From assembly GCA_028874195.1 (NCBI GenBank), contig JAPPLM010000038.1, positions 1-36,059 of the forward strand: a DNA stretch of 36,059 nt. Direction: 5' to 3'. How positions within the stretch are numbered: the stretch's first letter is position 1; every line of letters begins with the position of its first letter. Shown piece by piece: positions 14,881 to 23,285 of the stretch. The notes beneath the pieces are model-generated. The model made no database searches, was not told where the DNA came from, and was given only the letters and a program-made list of their open reading frames with translations. The translations under genes were made by a program, and so were the position numbers. The stretch comes from Chloroflexota bacterium. GTDB lineage: Bacteria; Chloroflexota; UBA11872; VXOZ01.

Positions 14881-16263
14881 GTGATGAGACGTGCAATCAC
14901 GACGGTTCCCGTTACAAGACGCGGCTTTCTTGCCGGAACTGCGACTATGGCCGGCGCATTTCTGGCAGCCTGCGGCGCGGTGCCGGTTGCTGCGCCGGAA
15001 GAAGCGCCCAAGGCCGCGGAGCCGGAAGCTAAGGAGGCGGCACCGAAAGCGGCTGAGGTCACGGAAGTCGTTTGGGCCTGCTATAACCTAGGCGAAGAGC
15101 GCAACAAGACCCTGGGCGACATGGAGGCGGCCGCAAACGACGTGCTGCAAGGCGAGCGCGTCACGCTGACCATTACGCCACCGGGCACCAACCTGTGGGA
15201 GAAGCTACAGACCGAGTTCGCCGGCGGCCAGACAACTTACGACATTGTCGTGAACCAGATCAACTGGGTGCAGGTGGGCGCGGCGCGCGGCTTGTTTGCG
15301 TCCATGAACGAGCAGATGGCCAGGGACAACATCGCGCGGGAGGAGTTTCTGGATACGGCGTCGTGGCTCTTCAAGAACAAGCTCTACGCCCTTCCGTTCC
15401 AGGTGAGCGGCGAACTGCTCTTTTACAACAAGGCGATCTTCGACAAAGAGGGCATGGAGCATCCTACGCCAGAGTGGACCTGGGACGACGTAATCACAAA
15501 TGCGACAAAGCTCACCGAACGCACCGGTGACAAGACGGAGCAATGGGGTTACAACTTTGGCTACACGGGCATCAACGTGGGGCTAGGCACCTTCATGCTC
15601 AACAACGGCGGCCAGGTGCTGAATGAGGCGCGGGACCGCGTGGTGTACGGTGAGGACCAGTTTGCCATCGGCGGCGCGCAGGTATTCGTGGATTTCATCC
15701 TCAAGCACAAGATCGTGCCCTGGGGCGAGGAGCGGGGCGAACTGCGTACCCAAGGCGGCGGTTCGGTGATGGGCAGCGGCGTTGCCGCCATGGACTCATT
15801 CCATATGTATCCCCTCGTGAACGTGGTGGGGAAGATTGGCGACGATCTCGGCATGACCGCCATTCCCAGCGGACCCGCGGCGCGGACGGTGGAAGTGCAC
15901 AGTAATTCCTGGTCTATTCTGGGACTGAGCAAAGTGCTCGACGCTGCCTGGAACGTGATGAAAGTCATTGCCAGTGAAGAGGGTCAAACGCTCTGGACAA
16001 CCCAGAACTATCCCGGGCTGGCGAGCGTAACGGGAGAATTCCAGAAGAACTTCCCCGGGCTGGACTTCTCTCCCATCATCGAGCAATGGCAGCAGCACGG
16101 ACGCGACTTCTTTATTACGCCGGACGTGGACGCGTGGCGAAAGGCCGCCAATGCCGAGCTTACGCCGATGTACACCGGCGAAAAGACGGTACCGGAGGCA
16201 GTGAAAGCCTCGGCGGATGCCGCCAACGCGGTCCTAGCCGAGCGCCCGGATGAACTCAAGTAG
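14881..16263 (+). CDS. ABC transporter solute-binding lipoprotein (family 1)
   Basis: A 460-residue extracellular solute-binding protein of the sugar-type family 1. The N-terminus has a twin-arginine-like signal (TRRGFLAG) and lipobox LAAC with C31 as the lipid-modified residue. An Ala/Glu/Pro-rich tether runs to about residue 62. The mature part has the family pattern NLWEKLQTEFAGGQTTYDIVVNQINW, LYALPFQVSGELLFYNKAIFDKEG and PTPEWTWDDVITNATKL. It would capture a sugar or similar solute at the cell surface. GGAGG lies 6 bases before GTG 14881 and 9 before ATG 14884, so either start is possible. It is controlled by the dyad-overlapped promoter at 14808-14849 and followed by a strong hairpin at 16295-16332. 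It is therefore probably transcribed alone, and no permease is adjacent. Confidence 0.92.
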   Translation: MMRRAITTVPVTRRGFLAGTATMAGAFLAACGAVPVAAPEEAPKAAEPEAKEAAPKAAEVTEVVWACYNLGEERNKTLGDMEAAANDVLQGERVTLTITPPGTNLWEKLQTEFAGGQTTYDIVVNQINWVQVGAARGLFASMNEQMARDNIAREEFLDTASWLFKNKLYALPFQVSGELLFYNKAIFDKEGMEHPTPEWTWDDVITNATKLTERTGDKTEQWGYNFGYTGINVGLGTFMLNNGGQVLNEARDRVVYGEDQFAIGGAQVFVDFILKHKIVPWGEERGELRTQGGGSVMGSGVAAMDSFHMYPLVNVVGKIGDDLGMTAIPSGPAARTVEVHSNSWSILGLSKVLDAAWNVMKVIASEEGQTLWTTQNYPGLASVTGEFQKNFPGLDFSPIIEQWQQHGRDFFITPDVDAWRKAANAELTPMYTGEKTVPEAVKASADAANAVLAERPDELK

Positions 16264-16294
16264 TCCTCATCCGACACACAGTTTGTAGGTGAAC

Positions 16295-16332
16295 CACTCT
16301 CCTCCGCGCCACTGACTGCGCGGAGGAGAGTG
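16295..16332 (+). terminator. Strong hairpin after the solute-binding protein gene
   Basis: A perfect 14-bp stem, CACTCTCCTCCGCG with CGCGGAGGAGAGTG, has a 10-base loop. It lies about 30 bases after the stop codon. No T-run follows, so it may be a terminator of weak type or a transcript-stabilising hairpin. Confidence 0.6.
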
Positions 16333-16390
16333 TACTGTTGACACCCGGATTGAAAACTCGGCAAGGGAAGAGCGTGCCCCATTAACAAGC

Positions 16391-16416
16391 CGTAGCGCGG
16401 GGGCTTGTCCCCCGCC
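16391..16416. repeat. Dispersed GGGGGACAAGCCCCCGC repeat, reverse orientation
   Basis: CGTAGCGCGGGGGCTTGTCC followed by CCCGCC is the reverse complement of the three copies after purB (3129, 3253, 3441). Confidence 0.8.
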
Positions 16417-16561
16417 TCTGGCGCCAAGAGTAAGAGCCGGCTACATCAAGGTGCTTCGTATAGGCCCAGTCATGGACTTCGTAGATGCGGCGCATGCCGT
16501 GGAAGCTGACCGGTCACTTAGGACCATCTCGCGGCGGCAAGTGGCCGCAATCCCTCTCACC

Positions 16562-16972
16562 TTACCGCAAGAACCGGAGAAACCGCGCGGCGCGCGCTAC
16601 CTTACGCCCAAGCTGGATGGAGCGGTCGAAGTCTTCCTTGATGGTGGGGTCGTTCTCGTACTGTTCCTTCACGTCTTTTACGAAGGTGGAACTGCCTGCC
16701 TTTAGGGCGCGAAAGAGCTTGGACCCGGCAACCGGCTTGGGTACGGGAAAGGGCTCCTTCTTCGCGCGTTTCACGTCGTACGCCGCGCGGTAAGCCGGAT
16801 TGGAGAGGACTTGATAGGCCTCCACCAGCAGCCGCATTTGGTCGGCCACGTCTGCGGCATCACCCTCATCCGCTTCTTCCTGCGCGGAAGCGAGAGCGTC
16901 GCGAAACGCCGCTTCAATCTCTTCAGTTTCGGCATCCTCGGCAACGCCGAGAACGTCATAGTAGCTCTGCAT
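16562..16972 (-). CDS. J-domain-like protein lacking HPD
   Basis: A 136-residue protein. Residues 3-66 have the J-domain outline: YYDVLGVAEDAETEEIEAAFRDAL as helices I and II, and LLVEAYQVLSNPAYRAAYDVKR as helices III and IV. The loop that should hold the HPD tripeptide, needed to stimulate Hsp70 ATPase, reads SAQEEADEGDAAD. It is therefore a J-like protein that probably does not activate DnaK. The remaining ~70 residues are basic and helical with no known domain. The frame is intact. Its role is unknown; recruitment or scaffolding is a guess. Confidence 0.82.
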   Translation of the reverse strand: MQSYYDVLGVAEDAETEEIEAAFRDALASAQEEADEGDAADVADQMRLLVEAYQVLSNPAYRAAYDVKRAKKEPFPVPKPVAGSKLFRALKAGSSTFVKDVKEQYENDPTIKEDFDRSIQLGRKVARAARFLRFLR

Positions 16973-17345
16973 ACGAGAGTGCTCGCTGCCTAGCGCTCGC
17001 GACTCTTGTGGCGAGCGTCCGTATCCGACACTTCCGTGAGCGTTTGCCTTCGTCAGTTACGTAAACGATCTGATTCGTCAGTTGCGCAGGCGCTTTGGAT
17101 CCCCAGTTGCCGGCCATTCCGATCCGTCATTCCCGCGAAAGCTCGCCCCGGCACGGGGCGCGGAATCCATCTTAATCTGCGTGACCCTGGACTCCGGCCT
17201 CCGCCGGAGTGACGGATACAAACCTCAACGCCTTCTCATTGCGCGTACGGTTTCATCATACGCCATGCGGCCCATAGCGCAACCACATTGCAGCCTATCT
17301 GCCGGCACACGCTTGCTGAAACGCAACCCCCGACAACTTATGGCC
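16973..17345. repeat. Intergenic region with dispersed palindromes
   Basis: Contains an ATTCCCGCGAAAGC-type element with a longer insert from 17124 to about 17170. A related palindrome, CTCCGGCCTCCGCCGGAG followed by TGACGG, lies at 17192-17215. No gene is seen. Confidence 0.6.
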
Positions 17346-17960
17346 TCACGCCGCCGTCCCATCCGACTCCGCGCTCTTTCCCGTTCGCGTCAGGAGCCTG
17401 ATCACGAAGAATCCACCGACGAGCAAGACCATGAAGACGATAAACAAGATGTCGAGATACTGATCGATGAAGTCCTTGATCGGTTCGCCAAAGAGAGCAA
17501 TCAGTAGGCCGACGGCAAAAAACCGCGCGCCGCGTCCGAGCAGCGACGCCAGCATGAAGCGGCCGAAATGCAGCCGAAACATGCCCGCCGTGACAGTGAA
17601 CACCTTATAGGGAATGGGCGTGAGGGCGGCAATGAGGATTGCCCATACGTCGTAGCGCTGGTACTTCCGCTCAACGAATTCTATCTTTTCCTGCGAAAAG
17701 AGGCGGTCCACGACGGGGCGTCCGCCCCACATGCCGATCAGGTAGCCGATACTCGCCCCAACGAGCGAACCGGCGAGGCAGATGGCGGCAAAGACCAGGG
17801 CAAAGCTCGGCTTGCCGACGCCCAACGCGATCAGCAAGGGGTCCGGCGGCACTGGGAAGATGATCGACTCCGCCGCCGACAGCACAAACAGCGCCAACCC
17901 GCCATACGGTGATTCCGACCAGGCAAGTACCCAATCAACGAGGTCGTGCAGAAGATCCAC
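17346..17960 (-). CDS. YqaA/DedA-like (VTT domain) membrane protein
   Basis: A 204-residue integral membrane protein of the SNARE-associated/VTT family. It has a re-entrant-type segment ESIIFPVPPDPLLIALGVG (about 30-48) and a glycine-rich helix AICLAGSLVGASIGYLIGMWGG. It then has the conserved RYDVWAILIAALTPIPYKVFTVTAGMFRL and a C-terminal helix. The P-x-P and 'TPIPYKVFT' features are typical of the YqaA branch. Related DedA proteins act in lipid carrier or phospholipid flipping; the function of this branch is less clear. The start codon follows family length. Confidence 0.9.
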   Translation of the reverse strand: MDLLHDLVDWVLAWSESPYGGLALFVLSAAESIIFPVPPDPLLIALGVGKPSFALVFAAICLAGSLVGASIGYLIGMWGGRPVVDRLFSQEKIEFVERKYQRYDVWAILIAALTPIPYKVFTVTAGMFRLHFGRFMLASLLGRGARFFAVGLLIALFGEPIKDFIDQYLDILFIVFMVLLVGGFFVIRLLTRTGKSAESDGTAA

Positions 17961-18148
17961 TGAGAGCGCTAATCCCTTACTAGGGGAACTGCAGAGTACC
18001 GTCTTCGCCTATCCGACACCACTTCGGAAAATCTTCCTGCACGCCCTTTGGGCAAATGATTGGCGTGCCATCCGATATAGAAAAGTAAGAGTCCGACTTT
18101 GTCGGTTTGCAGTAAAACGGTTACCTAAAGCAACTAGGGTGAAGTCAG

Positions 18149-19138
18149 CTAGCTACTACTCAACTTCTCTAAGGTAGCAGGTATCTCAATTAGAACGGAT
18201 TTGTCTGATTCAACTTCATCGGCGCGCTGGTTGTAGGTCTCTAGGAGCGCGCGAAACCCCTTATGCAACTTACCGTGCGAATACATCGACAGTTCATCGA
18301 TATTCTGAGCCACAAAGGCTTCTAAAGCGGACACTGTAATCTGAGAATATTGAATTGGAAGCTGGTCTTCAGCATATCCCCTTGCTGCTTCAACTCTCTC
18401 TTCAGGAACTACGACATACACGCGTAGGCCTTGTCGAATATTCTCCTTCACTCTCTCGAATAGATTGTCTCTCGACGGTGCCACAGTTACGTGGAATGCA
18501 GTGTCCTTGATCTGAAAGTCACCAGCCCGCCCGGTCTGTTCGTCAGCGGCGCTAGAGGGATTGTTTTCCACCTCGAAGTCAGGAAAGCGCAATTGCAGTT
18601 TCGCTCCAACAAGATGCTGCGCCACCGCCCCTGACTTTCCTGCCTCCTTTGCTTTTGCCAGAATCTCGTGAATGGCATGCCATGTGCTGCTCGCTAGATC
18701 ATAGGAAGGGGCCAACCGTTGACGGTTAAAGTATTCAACAACACGCTCTACGAGATATCCTTGTAAAGCCTCTAGGACACAGCCCCTCTCCGATTTGGAA
18801 ATCTTCTCTAGAGCTAATGGGCTCAGTCTCTTCAAGAGACTTGCCACTGCTCCACGCGCGCCTCTATTGGTTCTTCCTCCTTCGCGTAAGAAGTGTCTTT
18901 CCTCACCGAATCGCGTTAGGATTTCTGCAACTCTTCCTGGCGTTAGTCCCCGAACCTGAGCTCCCCTTCTTGCAGTGTGGGCGTCAATGTCCAGGTCATA
19001 ATCGCCTCTTAGGTGTTCGAGCACAACCAGTGCGGCGGCGATGCTCCCACGTGCTTTACTTCCCTTGAAATCAGGCAGCGCATCAAACCATGATTGGATA
19101 GTGATGAGGGCTGCTTCTTTGGTGCTCTTAGGAGTCAT
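18149..19138 (-). CDS. DUF4928-like protein, probable restriction component
   Basis: A 329-residue protein that resembles DUF4928, a family I associate with C5-methyltransferase restriction loci. The N-terminal ~120 residues are helical, with RGAQVRGLTPGRVAEILTRFGEE suggesting a DNA-binding helix-turn-helix. The C-terminal half contains FPDFEVENNPSSAADEQTGRAGDFQIKDTAFHVTVAPS, a strand-rich area with acidic residues and a lysine that could be a PD-(D/E)xK-like nuclease core, followed by a Rossmann-like GLRVYVVVPEERVEAA. The start overlaps the end of the methyltransferase gene by 11 bases, so the two are co-translated. By context it is likely the restriction endonuclease; this is inference and the family is formally uncharacterised. 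Confidence 0.72.
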   Translation of the reverse strand: MTPKSTKEAALITIQSWFDALPDFKGSKARGSIAAALVVLEHLRGDYDLDIDAHTARRGAQVRGLTPGRVAEILTRFGEERHFLREGGRTNRGARGAVASLLKRLSPLALEKISKSERGCVLEALQGYLVERVVEYFNRQRLAPSYDLASSTWHAIHEILAKAKEAGKSGAVAQHLVGAKLQLRFPDFEVENNPSSAADEQTGRAGDFQIKDTAFHVTVAPSRDNLFERVKENIRQGLRVYVVVPEERVEAARGYAEDQLPIQYSQITVSALEAFVAQNIDELSMYSHGKLHKGFRALLETYNQRADEVESDKSVLIEIPATLEKLSSS

Positions 19139-20720
19139 GGCTCGAGGAAAGCCGCAAGGGAAGGCCGCGAATTCGTTCGTTCACCACCGGATTGAGGTAG
19201 TGTTCTGCAATCCAATCAATTACTGAAACACACACCGCATCACCAAAGGCATGAAGCGCCTGGTTGAGTGGCACCGTTATGTTAAAGTTATCCGCTCCCA
19301 TGAGACGAGCACACTCCCTTGGTGTCAAGAGTCGCACGAAGTATTGTCCAAAACCAGCCTTGAAGAGGATTTGCCGGCCGCTCCCACCGAGTGTTGTCCG
19401 CAAACAGCCAGCGATTCCATCAGTGCGCAATTCAGCCATAGATCGGCCATTACGCACGCGGCGAAATGCCGTTCCATAAGACCAAGAGTCGCAAGAAATC
19501 ATCCCCTCTGCTTTGAGGCGATGGCGGTCACTCATTTGGTTGAGAAAGTAAACTGCCCTCTCTTCGCTCCACCACTCTGGCGCGTCGTGTGGTAAGTCCT
19601 CCAAGACCGCCTCAAGATATTGCATGCGTTGGGGCAGCGGCGGCAGTGGACGAAGACACCAAAAGATTTCAGGATGCTCTGCAATAAATGAGAGTAGCCG
19701 TTTTGGCCTCGCAGTAGCGAGTGCTCCCTCTTCGAAGACATTGTATGCTTGCCTCTGGTCATTCTCCAACAATTGACAAACCACAAAAAGCCGTGCGCGA
19801 CTCTGGGGCACAAAGTTGGCAGCGTCTACTATAAACGGGTCAACAGCGTAGCCTAGCCCATTGAGGGCCGAAAGCGCATGTCTAAAATCCTCGCCTTGCC
19901 GTGAAGTCAGGAAGCCAGGCACATTCTCGATGAGAACCAAAGGAGGTCTGCGCTCCCCCATTTCTCGTAGGACACGAATAAATCCCCAAAATGCTGAGGA
20001 TTTTTTGCCGCTAAGCCCTTTCCGCGCACCTGCAAGAGACAAGTCATTGCATGGAAATGACGCAGTAGCGAGTGTTACCGTCGGTAGATTCCTAACAACA
20101 ACCTCGTGAATGTCGCCCACCTGCAAACTCTCGGCGTTTGTCCCAAAGTGGGCTTCATACATTTCCGCCTTCTGGGGGTCTATGTCATTGGCGTACTTAA
20201 CCGACCAACCTTGACGCTCGAGACCCATACGTATAAGCCCTATGCCCGCAAAAAACTCAGCGACGGTTCGTTGTGGCAGTAGCGCCAAATTCGATGGGAC
20301 AACCCCGTTCTTGAACACGTCAACGGTTGTCTGAATAGAGTGATCTAAGTCATCCTTGACCTCACTCTCCCATAGCCGCAGAACGGTCCAGCCTTCCTTC
20401 AACAATGAGGCTGTGGCTCTTGCGTCTCGATCCATGTTGCGCCGAATCTTGCTCATCCAATAGCCTCTAGTGGGGGTATTGCGAAACTGCTCATGTAATC
20501 CCGTTAGATTGCGTTTGCGCCACTGTCCGCCATGCCAAAAGTCACCGTCAATGAAGATTGCAATTCGCTTCTTTAGCAACGCCATGTCTGGTTTGCCAGG
20601 CAAGTCCTGAACATGGATGCGATACCTTATTCCTTTTTTCCAGATTGCTCTTCTAATGACCAATTCAGGCGTCGTGTCTTGCGATTTCACACGCCGCATG
20701 ATCGCAGACGTGTCACGCAT
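19128..20720 (-). CDS. Vsr-like nuclease fused to DNA C5-cytosine methyltransferase
   Basis: A 530-residue fusion. Residues 1-135 are a Vsr-type (T:G mismatch nicking) endonuclease: MRRVKSQDTTPELVIRRAI, PGKPD with the catalytic Asp (D45) and FIDGDFWHGG (H63). The usual second-shell His and the zinc Cys of Vsr (HGCFWH) are replaced by Asp at 58 and 60. Residues about 150-520 are a C5 methyltransferase with motif I EFFAGIG, motif IV SFPCND (catalytic C224), motif VI ENVPG, motif VIII QSRAR and motif X GDAVCVSVIDW. It would methylate a cytosine and repair deaminated 5-methylcytosine or assist restriction. I chose the ATG at 20720, with GGAAG upstream; the frame is open from a GTG at 20750. It is first in a two-gene unit with the DUF4928-like gene. 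Confidence 0.92.
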   Translation of the reverse strand: MRDTSAIMRRVKSQDTTPELVIRRAIWKKGIRYRIHVQDLPGKPDMALLKKRIAIFIDGDFWHGGQWRKRNLTGLHEQFRNTPTRGYWMSKIRRNMDRDARATASLLKEGWTVLRLWESEVKDDLDHSIQTTVDVFKNGVVPSNLALLPQRTVAEFFAGIGLIRMGLERQGWSVKYANDIDPQKAEMYEAHFGTNAESLQVGDIHEVVVRNLPTVTLATASFPCNDLSLAGARKGLSGKKSSAFWGFIRVLREMGERRPPLVLIENVPGFLTSRQGEDFRHALSALNGLGYAVDPFIVDAANFVPQSRARLFVVCQLLENDQRQAYNVFEEGALATARPKRLLSFIAEHPEIFWCLRPLPPLPQRMQYLEAVLEDLPHDAPEWWSEERAVYFLNQMSDRHRLKAEGMISCDSWSYGTAFRRVRNGRSMAELRTDGIAGCLRTTLGGSGRQILFKAGFGQYFVRLLTPRECARLMGADNFNITVPLNQALHAFGDAVCVSVIDWIAEHYLNPVVNERIRGLPLRLSSSHDS

Positions 20721-20926
20721 TTGGCTTCCATTCGTTGAACCACAATTCACGGTAGTCGCATATGTACGAAAATCCGTTCGTTGCTACTCCATAATAGACC
20801 AAAAGCTAGTCGTACCGCGCGTGCAACGGTAAGGCAACCAATGCGCTGGACGGTGGCGGTCGATACCATAGGCCTGCACCGGCATGTGAAAGACCGGTTA
20901 GGGCGTTCCGCACACAGCAGTCGCAC

Positions 20927-21751
20927 CGCTGTCTAGGCTGTGTGGACATTTCACCGTAACCGGATAAGAGCGCTGACGAGATGAAGGAAAGCAAGGTGTC
21001 TGCTCGCCAGCTTGTCGAAGCGGGAGAAGACCCAACGGTACTGCTCGATCTTGCCGATGAAGCACTCCACCAGGCGCCGTTCTGGGTAAAGATGCGCATC
21101 ATACGCGTGTGGCTGTCTGCGCCGCGCGCGGCGGTATCACGGGAAGCGCCCCACTCTGGACTACCGCCCCGAGCAAGTGACCAGAGCCGTACGCGCGGCC
21201 TGCGATCATATACGCACTCGTGAAACCGGCGATGAGCCCCTGCGCTTGGGTCACATCGTGTGCCTCTCCTCCTGTCAATGTAAAGCGCAAAAGGTTGCCG
21301 AGCGCGTCGACACTGCTATGGACCTTGGCGCTGAACCCGCCACGGCTCCGTCCCAGCGCCTGGCACGCGGGCCCACCGTTTCTTTGGGTGCGCCCGCAGC
21401 GGAAAAATGGGCGCGGACGATGGCGCTGTCCAGGATGAAGCGCTCCAGGTCGGGGCCTCTGCTAATGTGCTGATGCCTCCGTTCCCAGATACCCCCGTTC
21501 CATCCAACGGGCAAAGCGCCGATACACGCTGTTCCACTTGCCATATGCGGCAGGCAGCAGCCGCCATTGCGCACCCGACTGCGTCACCCAGAGCACCGCC
21601 GTAATGAACCGCCGGCACTGCGCTTCGTCGTCTACGTACACATCCGGCCGGCTGCAAAGAAACGCATAGATGCGCGACCACTGTCTGGAAGATAGCGTGA
21701 CTGTTGACATATATATAATATACTGCAAATGTCCACAGAACCTAGACAGCG
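20927..21751 (-). mobile_element. Decayed IS5-family (IS427-like) insertion sequence
   Basis: A 25-bp inverted repeat with two mismatches bounds the element: CGCTGTCTAGGCTGTGTGGA at 20927 onward and its complement ending at 21751. Outer edges could be 2 bases further in. The length, about 825 bases, fits the IS427 group of IS5. The transposase reads from the minus strand and is broken. It sits between the restriction-modification unit and the enolase-superfamily gene. I could not define a target duplication. Confidence 0.85.
20977..21728 (-). pseudogene. Frameshifted IS5-family transposase
   Basis: Part A (21728 down to about 21500) encodes the N-terminal DUF4096-like region SSRQWSRIYAFLCSRPDVY and TAVLWVTQSGAQWRLLPAAYGKWNSVYRRF. 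Part B follows in another frame after a run of five G (21492-21496). That switch could be the programmed orfA-orfB slip of this group. Further frame breaks near 21365 and 21130 are not expected. Across them I can read DLERFILDSAIVRAHFSAAG, then ALGRSRGGFSAKVHSSVDAL and RFTLTGGEAHDVTQAQ. The last part is AYDAHLYPERRLVECFIGKI, with the DDE-domain YREW-like end. The enzyme is probably inactive. Confidence 0.8.
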
Positions 21752-21760
21752 TCGACAGTT

Positions 21761-21793
21761 CATGTCATTCATCGCTCCGTTCGGAATGACATG
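21761..21793. terminator. Hairpin downstream of the enolase-superfamily gene
   Basis: CATGTCATTC (21761-21770) and GAATGACATG (21784-21793) form a perfect 10-bp stem with a 13-base loop. It lies about 120 bases past the stop of the minus-strand gene. There is no U-tract on that strand, so its role as terminator is uncertain. Confidence 0.4.
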
Positions 21794-21915
21794 TGTTATG
21801 GTCGCACTCTATGTTAGATCCACCGTATGCTTTTACCAAAGCAGTCAACGAAATACCTGACACCTACAGGGGAATGACGAGGTTCTTCAATGGACTCCGT
21901 TGGGAGGCGGTCCAT

Positions 21916-23073
21916 CTATTCGTAGACCGTTTCGCCGGTCTTATTGGCGTTGATGAAGTCCCAATCGAGTTCCACGCCGAGGCCCGGGCCTTCCGGCACA
22001 GCTACGCAACCTTCTGAATCCACGGAATAGAGTTCGTCGCGCCATTTCGGATCGGCGTAGATGGGCGCTTTCGTGTGCTTCACGTTGGGATGGACTAGTC
22101 CGAGTTCGTAGTAGTTGGTATTGCGGATGGATGCCATGCAGTGGCGATGCGCCAGGCCGCCGCCGTGCAACTCCACGTCCAGACCGTAGGCCTCCGCCAA
22201 CACCGCCAGCTTCATCACGCCCGTGATGCCGCCGTCCCGCCCGCTGCCGGCGCGCAGATAATCGACGGCCCCGGCGTGAATGGCGTCGGCCTTAGTCTCC
22301 AGGCTGCGGATGTGCTCACCCATGAGCAGCGGCGTCTTGATGAATTGGCGCAGTTTGGCGTGGACAAACTGGGAGACGCCGCCGCCGCGAAAGGCATCTT
22401 CATACCAGAAATAGCTTGCTTCGTCGCAGGCGCGGCCGACCTTCAGCACGTCGTCGAACGTGCCGAAGGCGCCGGCGGGATCAAGCATGATATCCATGTC
22501 GTCGCCCACGGCATCACGGATGGCGAGCACCGCCGCGACCTCACGCGTGATTGGTGCGCCGATCCAGCCGTGAATCTTAAACGCCGGGTAGCCGTACTCC
22601 TCCTTGCAGTGCAGGGCGAATTCGCCATAGTCCTCCGGCGTGCTCAAGCCGCCGTTCTCGTCGCCGTGGTATGTGCTGGCGTAGCAGGGCAGGCGCGTGC
22701 GCCAGCCGCCGAGGAGGGCCGATATCGGCACCCCCGCCAGCTTGCCGGCGATGTCCCACAGGGCTACGTCATGGTCGCCGGGCGGCGTGGACGTGTTGCC
22801 GCGATTGAGGCGCTTGAGGTCCTGCCAGATAATCTCGCGCTCCAGCGGATTGCGCCCCAGTAGGTAGCTGGCCGTACGGGCATCGATGCTGCCAGGCACC
22901 TCGGCGCGCACGCCCGCGTCGGTCTCGACGGTCAAGATGCTGCCGCCGCCGCCCAAGCGCGCCCCCTCCTTGTAGACCATGTCGAAGCCGTACGCGTCCT
23001 CCAGCGTCAAGTTTTCGATCTCGTGCGCGTAATGTATCACCACAATGCGCGTGATCTTTGGCGCTGCGCCCAT
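21916..23073 (-). CDS. Enolase-superfamily protein (mandelate racemase/muconate lactonizing-like)
   Basis: A 385-residue enzyme of the enolase superfamily: N-terminal capping domain about 1-125, then a TIM barrel. Metal ligands are D198 (IMLDPAG), E225 (FWYEDAF) and E253 (LMGEHIRS). On one side of the barrel a K166-x-H168 pair (AFKIHGW) replaces the K-x-K of mandelate racemase. On the other, H303 (VELHGGG), with D280 as possible partner, forms the opposite acid/base site. The set suggests a sugar-acid dehydratase or racemase, with the exact substrate unknown. AAGGAG 9 bases upstream supports the ATG at 23073. It is monocistronic here, divergent from leuS. Confidence 0.9.
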   Translation of the reverse strand: MGAAPKITRIVVIHYAHEIENLTLEDAYGFDMVYKEGARLGGGGSILTVETDAGVRAEVPGSIDARTASYLLGRNPLEREIIWQDLKRLNRGNTSTPPGDHDVALWDIAGKLAGVPISALLGGWRTRLPCYASTYHGDENGGLSTPEDYGEFALHCKEEYGYPAFKIHGWIGAPITREVAAVLAIRDAVGDDMDIMLDPAGAFGTFDDVLKVGRACDEASYFWYEDAFRGGGVSQFVHAKLRQFIKTPLLMGEHIRSLETKADAIHAGAVDYLRAGSGRDGGITGVMKLAVLAEAYGLDVELHGGGLAHRHCMASIRNTNYYELGLVHPNVKHTKAPIYADPKWRDELYSVDSEGCVAVPEGPGLGVELDWDFINANKTGETVYE

Positions 23074-23203
23074 GTTGCTCTGCTCCTTGCTACCTCATTA
23101 GATCGTCGCCGTGTTGGATAGAAGGGTACCATCTTAGCCGTCTGCATTACACTGCGCCTTGACGCTTATCTCTCTCATCTGCGGAGGAGGCTCACTTCTG
23201 TGC

Positions 23204-23209
23204 TACAAT
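23204..23209 (+). promoter_or_regulatory. Possible extended -10 promoter of leuS
   Basis: TGCTACAAT contains an extended TG-N followed by TACAAT at 23204-23209. No good -35 hexamer lies 16-18 bases upstream, which is normal for extended -10 promoters. I do not see a T-box leader. Confidence 0.35.
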
Positions 23210-23285
23210 GGGCGTATTCAGGCCGTAAAACCACACCATTTGACGTATATTCGTGCGTGAAACGTATGCGGAGGCGTTGGAGAAC

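Noticed and set aside
21492-21496. Treating all transposase frame breaks as programmed frameshifts
   Set aside because: Only the first, at the run of five G, is where this IS group normally switches frame; the two later breaks are not at slippery sites, so the element is decayed.
23101-23252. T-box riboswitch upstream of leuS
   Set aside because: I see no T-box core, no specifier loop and no terminator/antiterminator pair, and the leader is too short.
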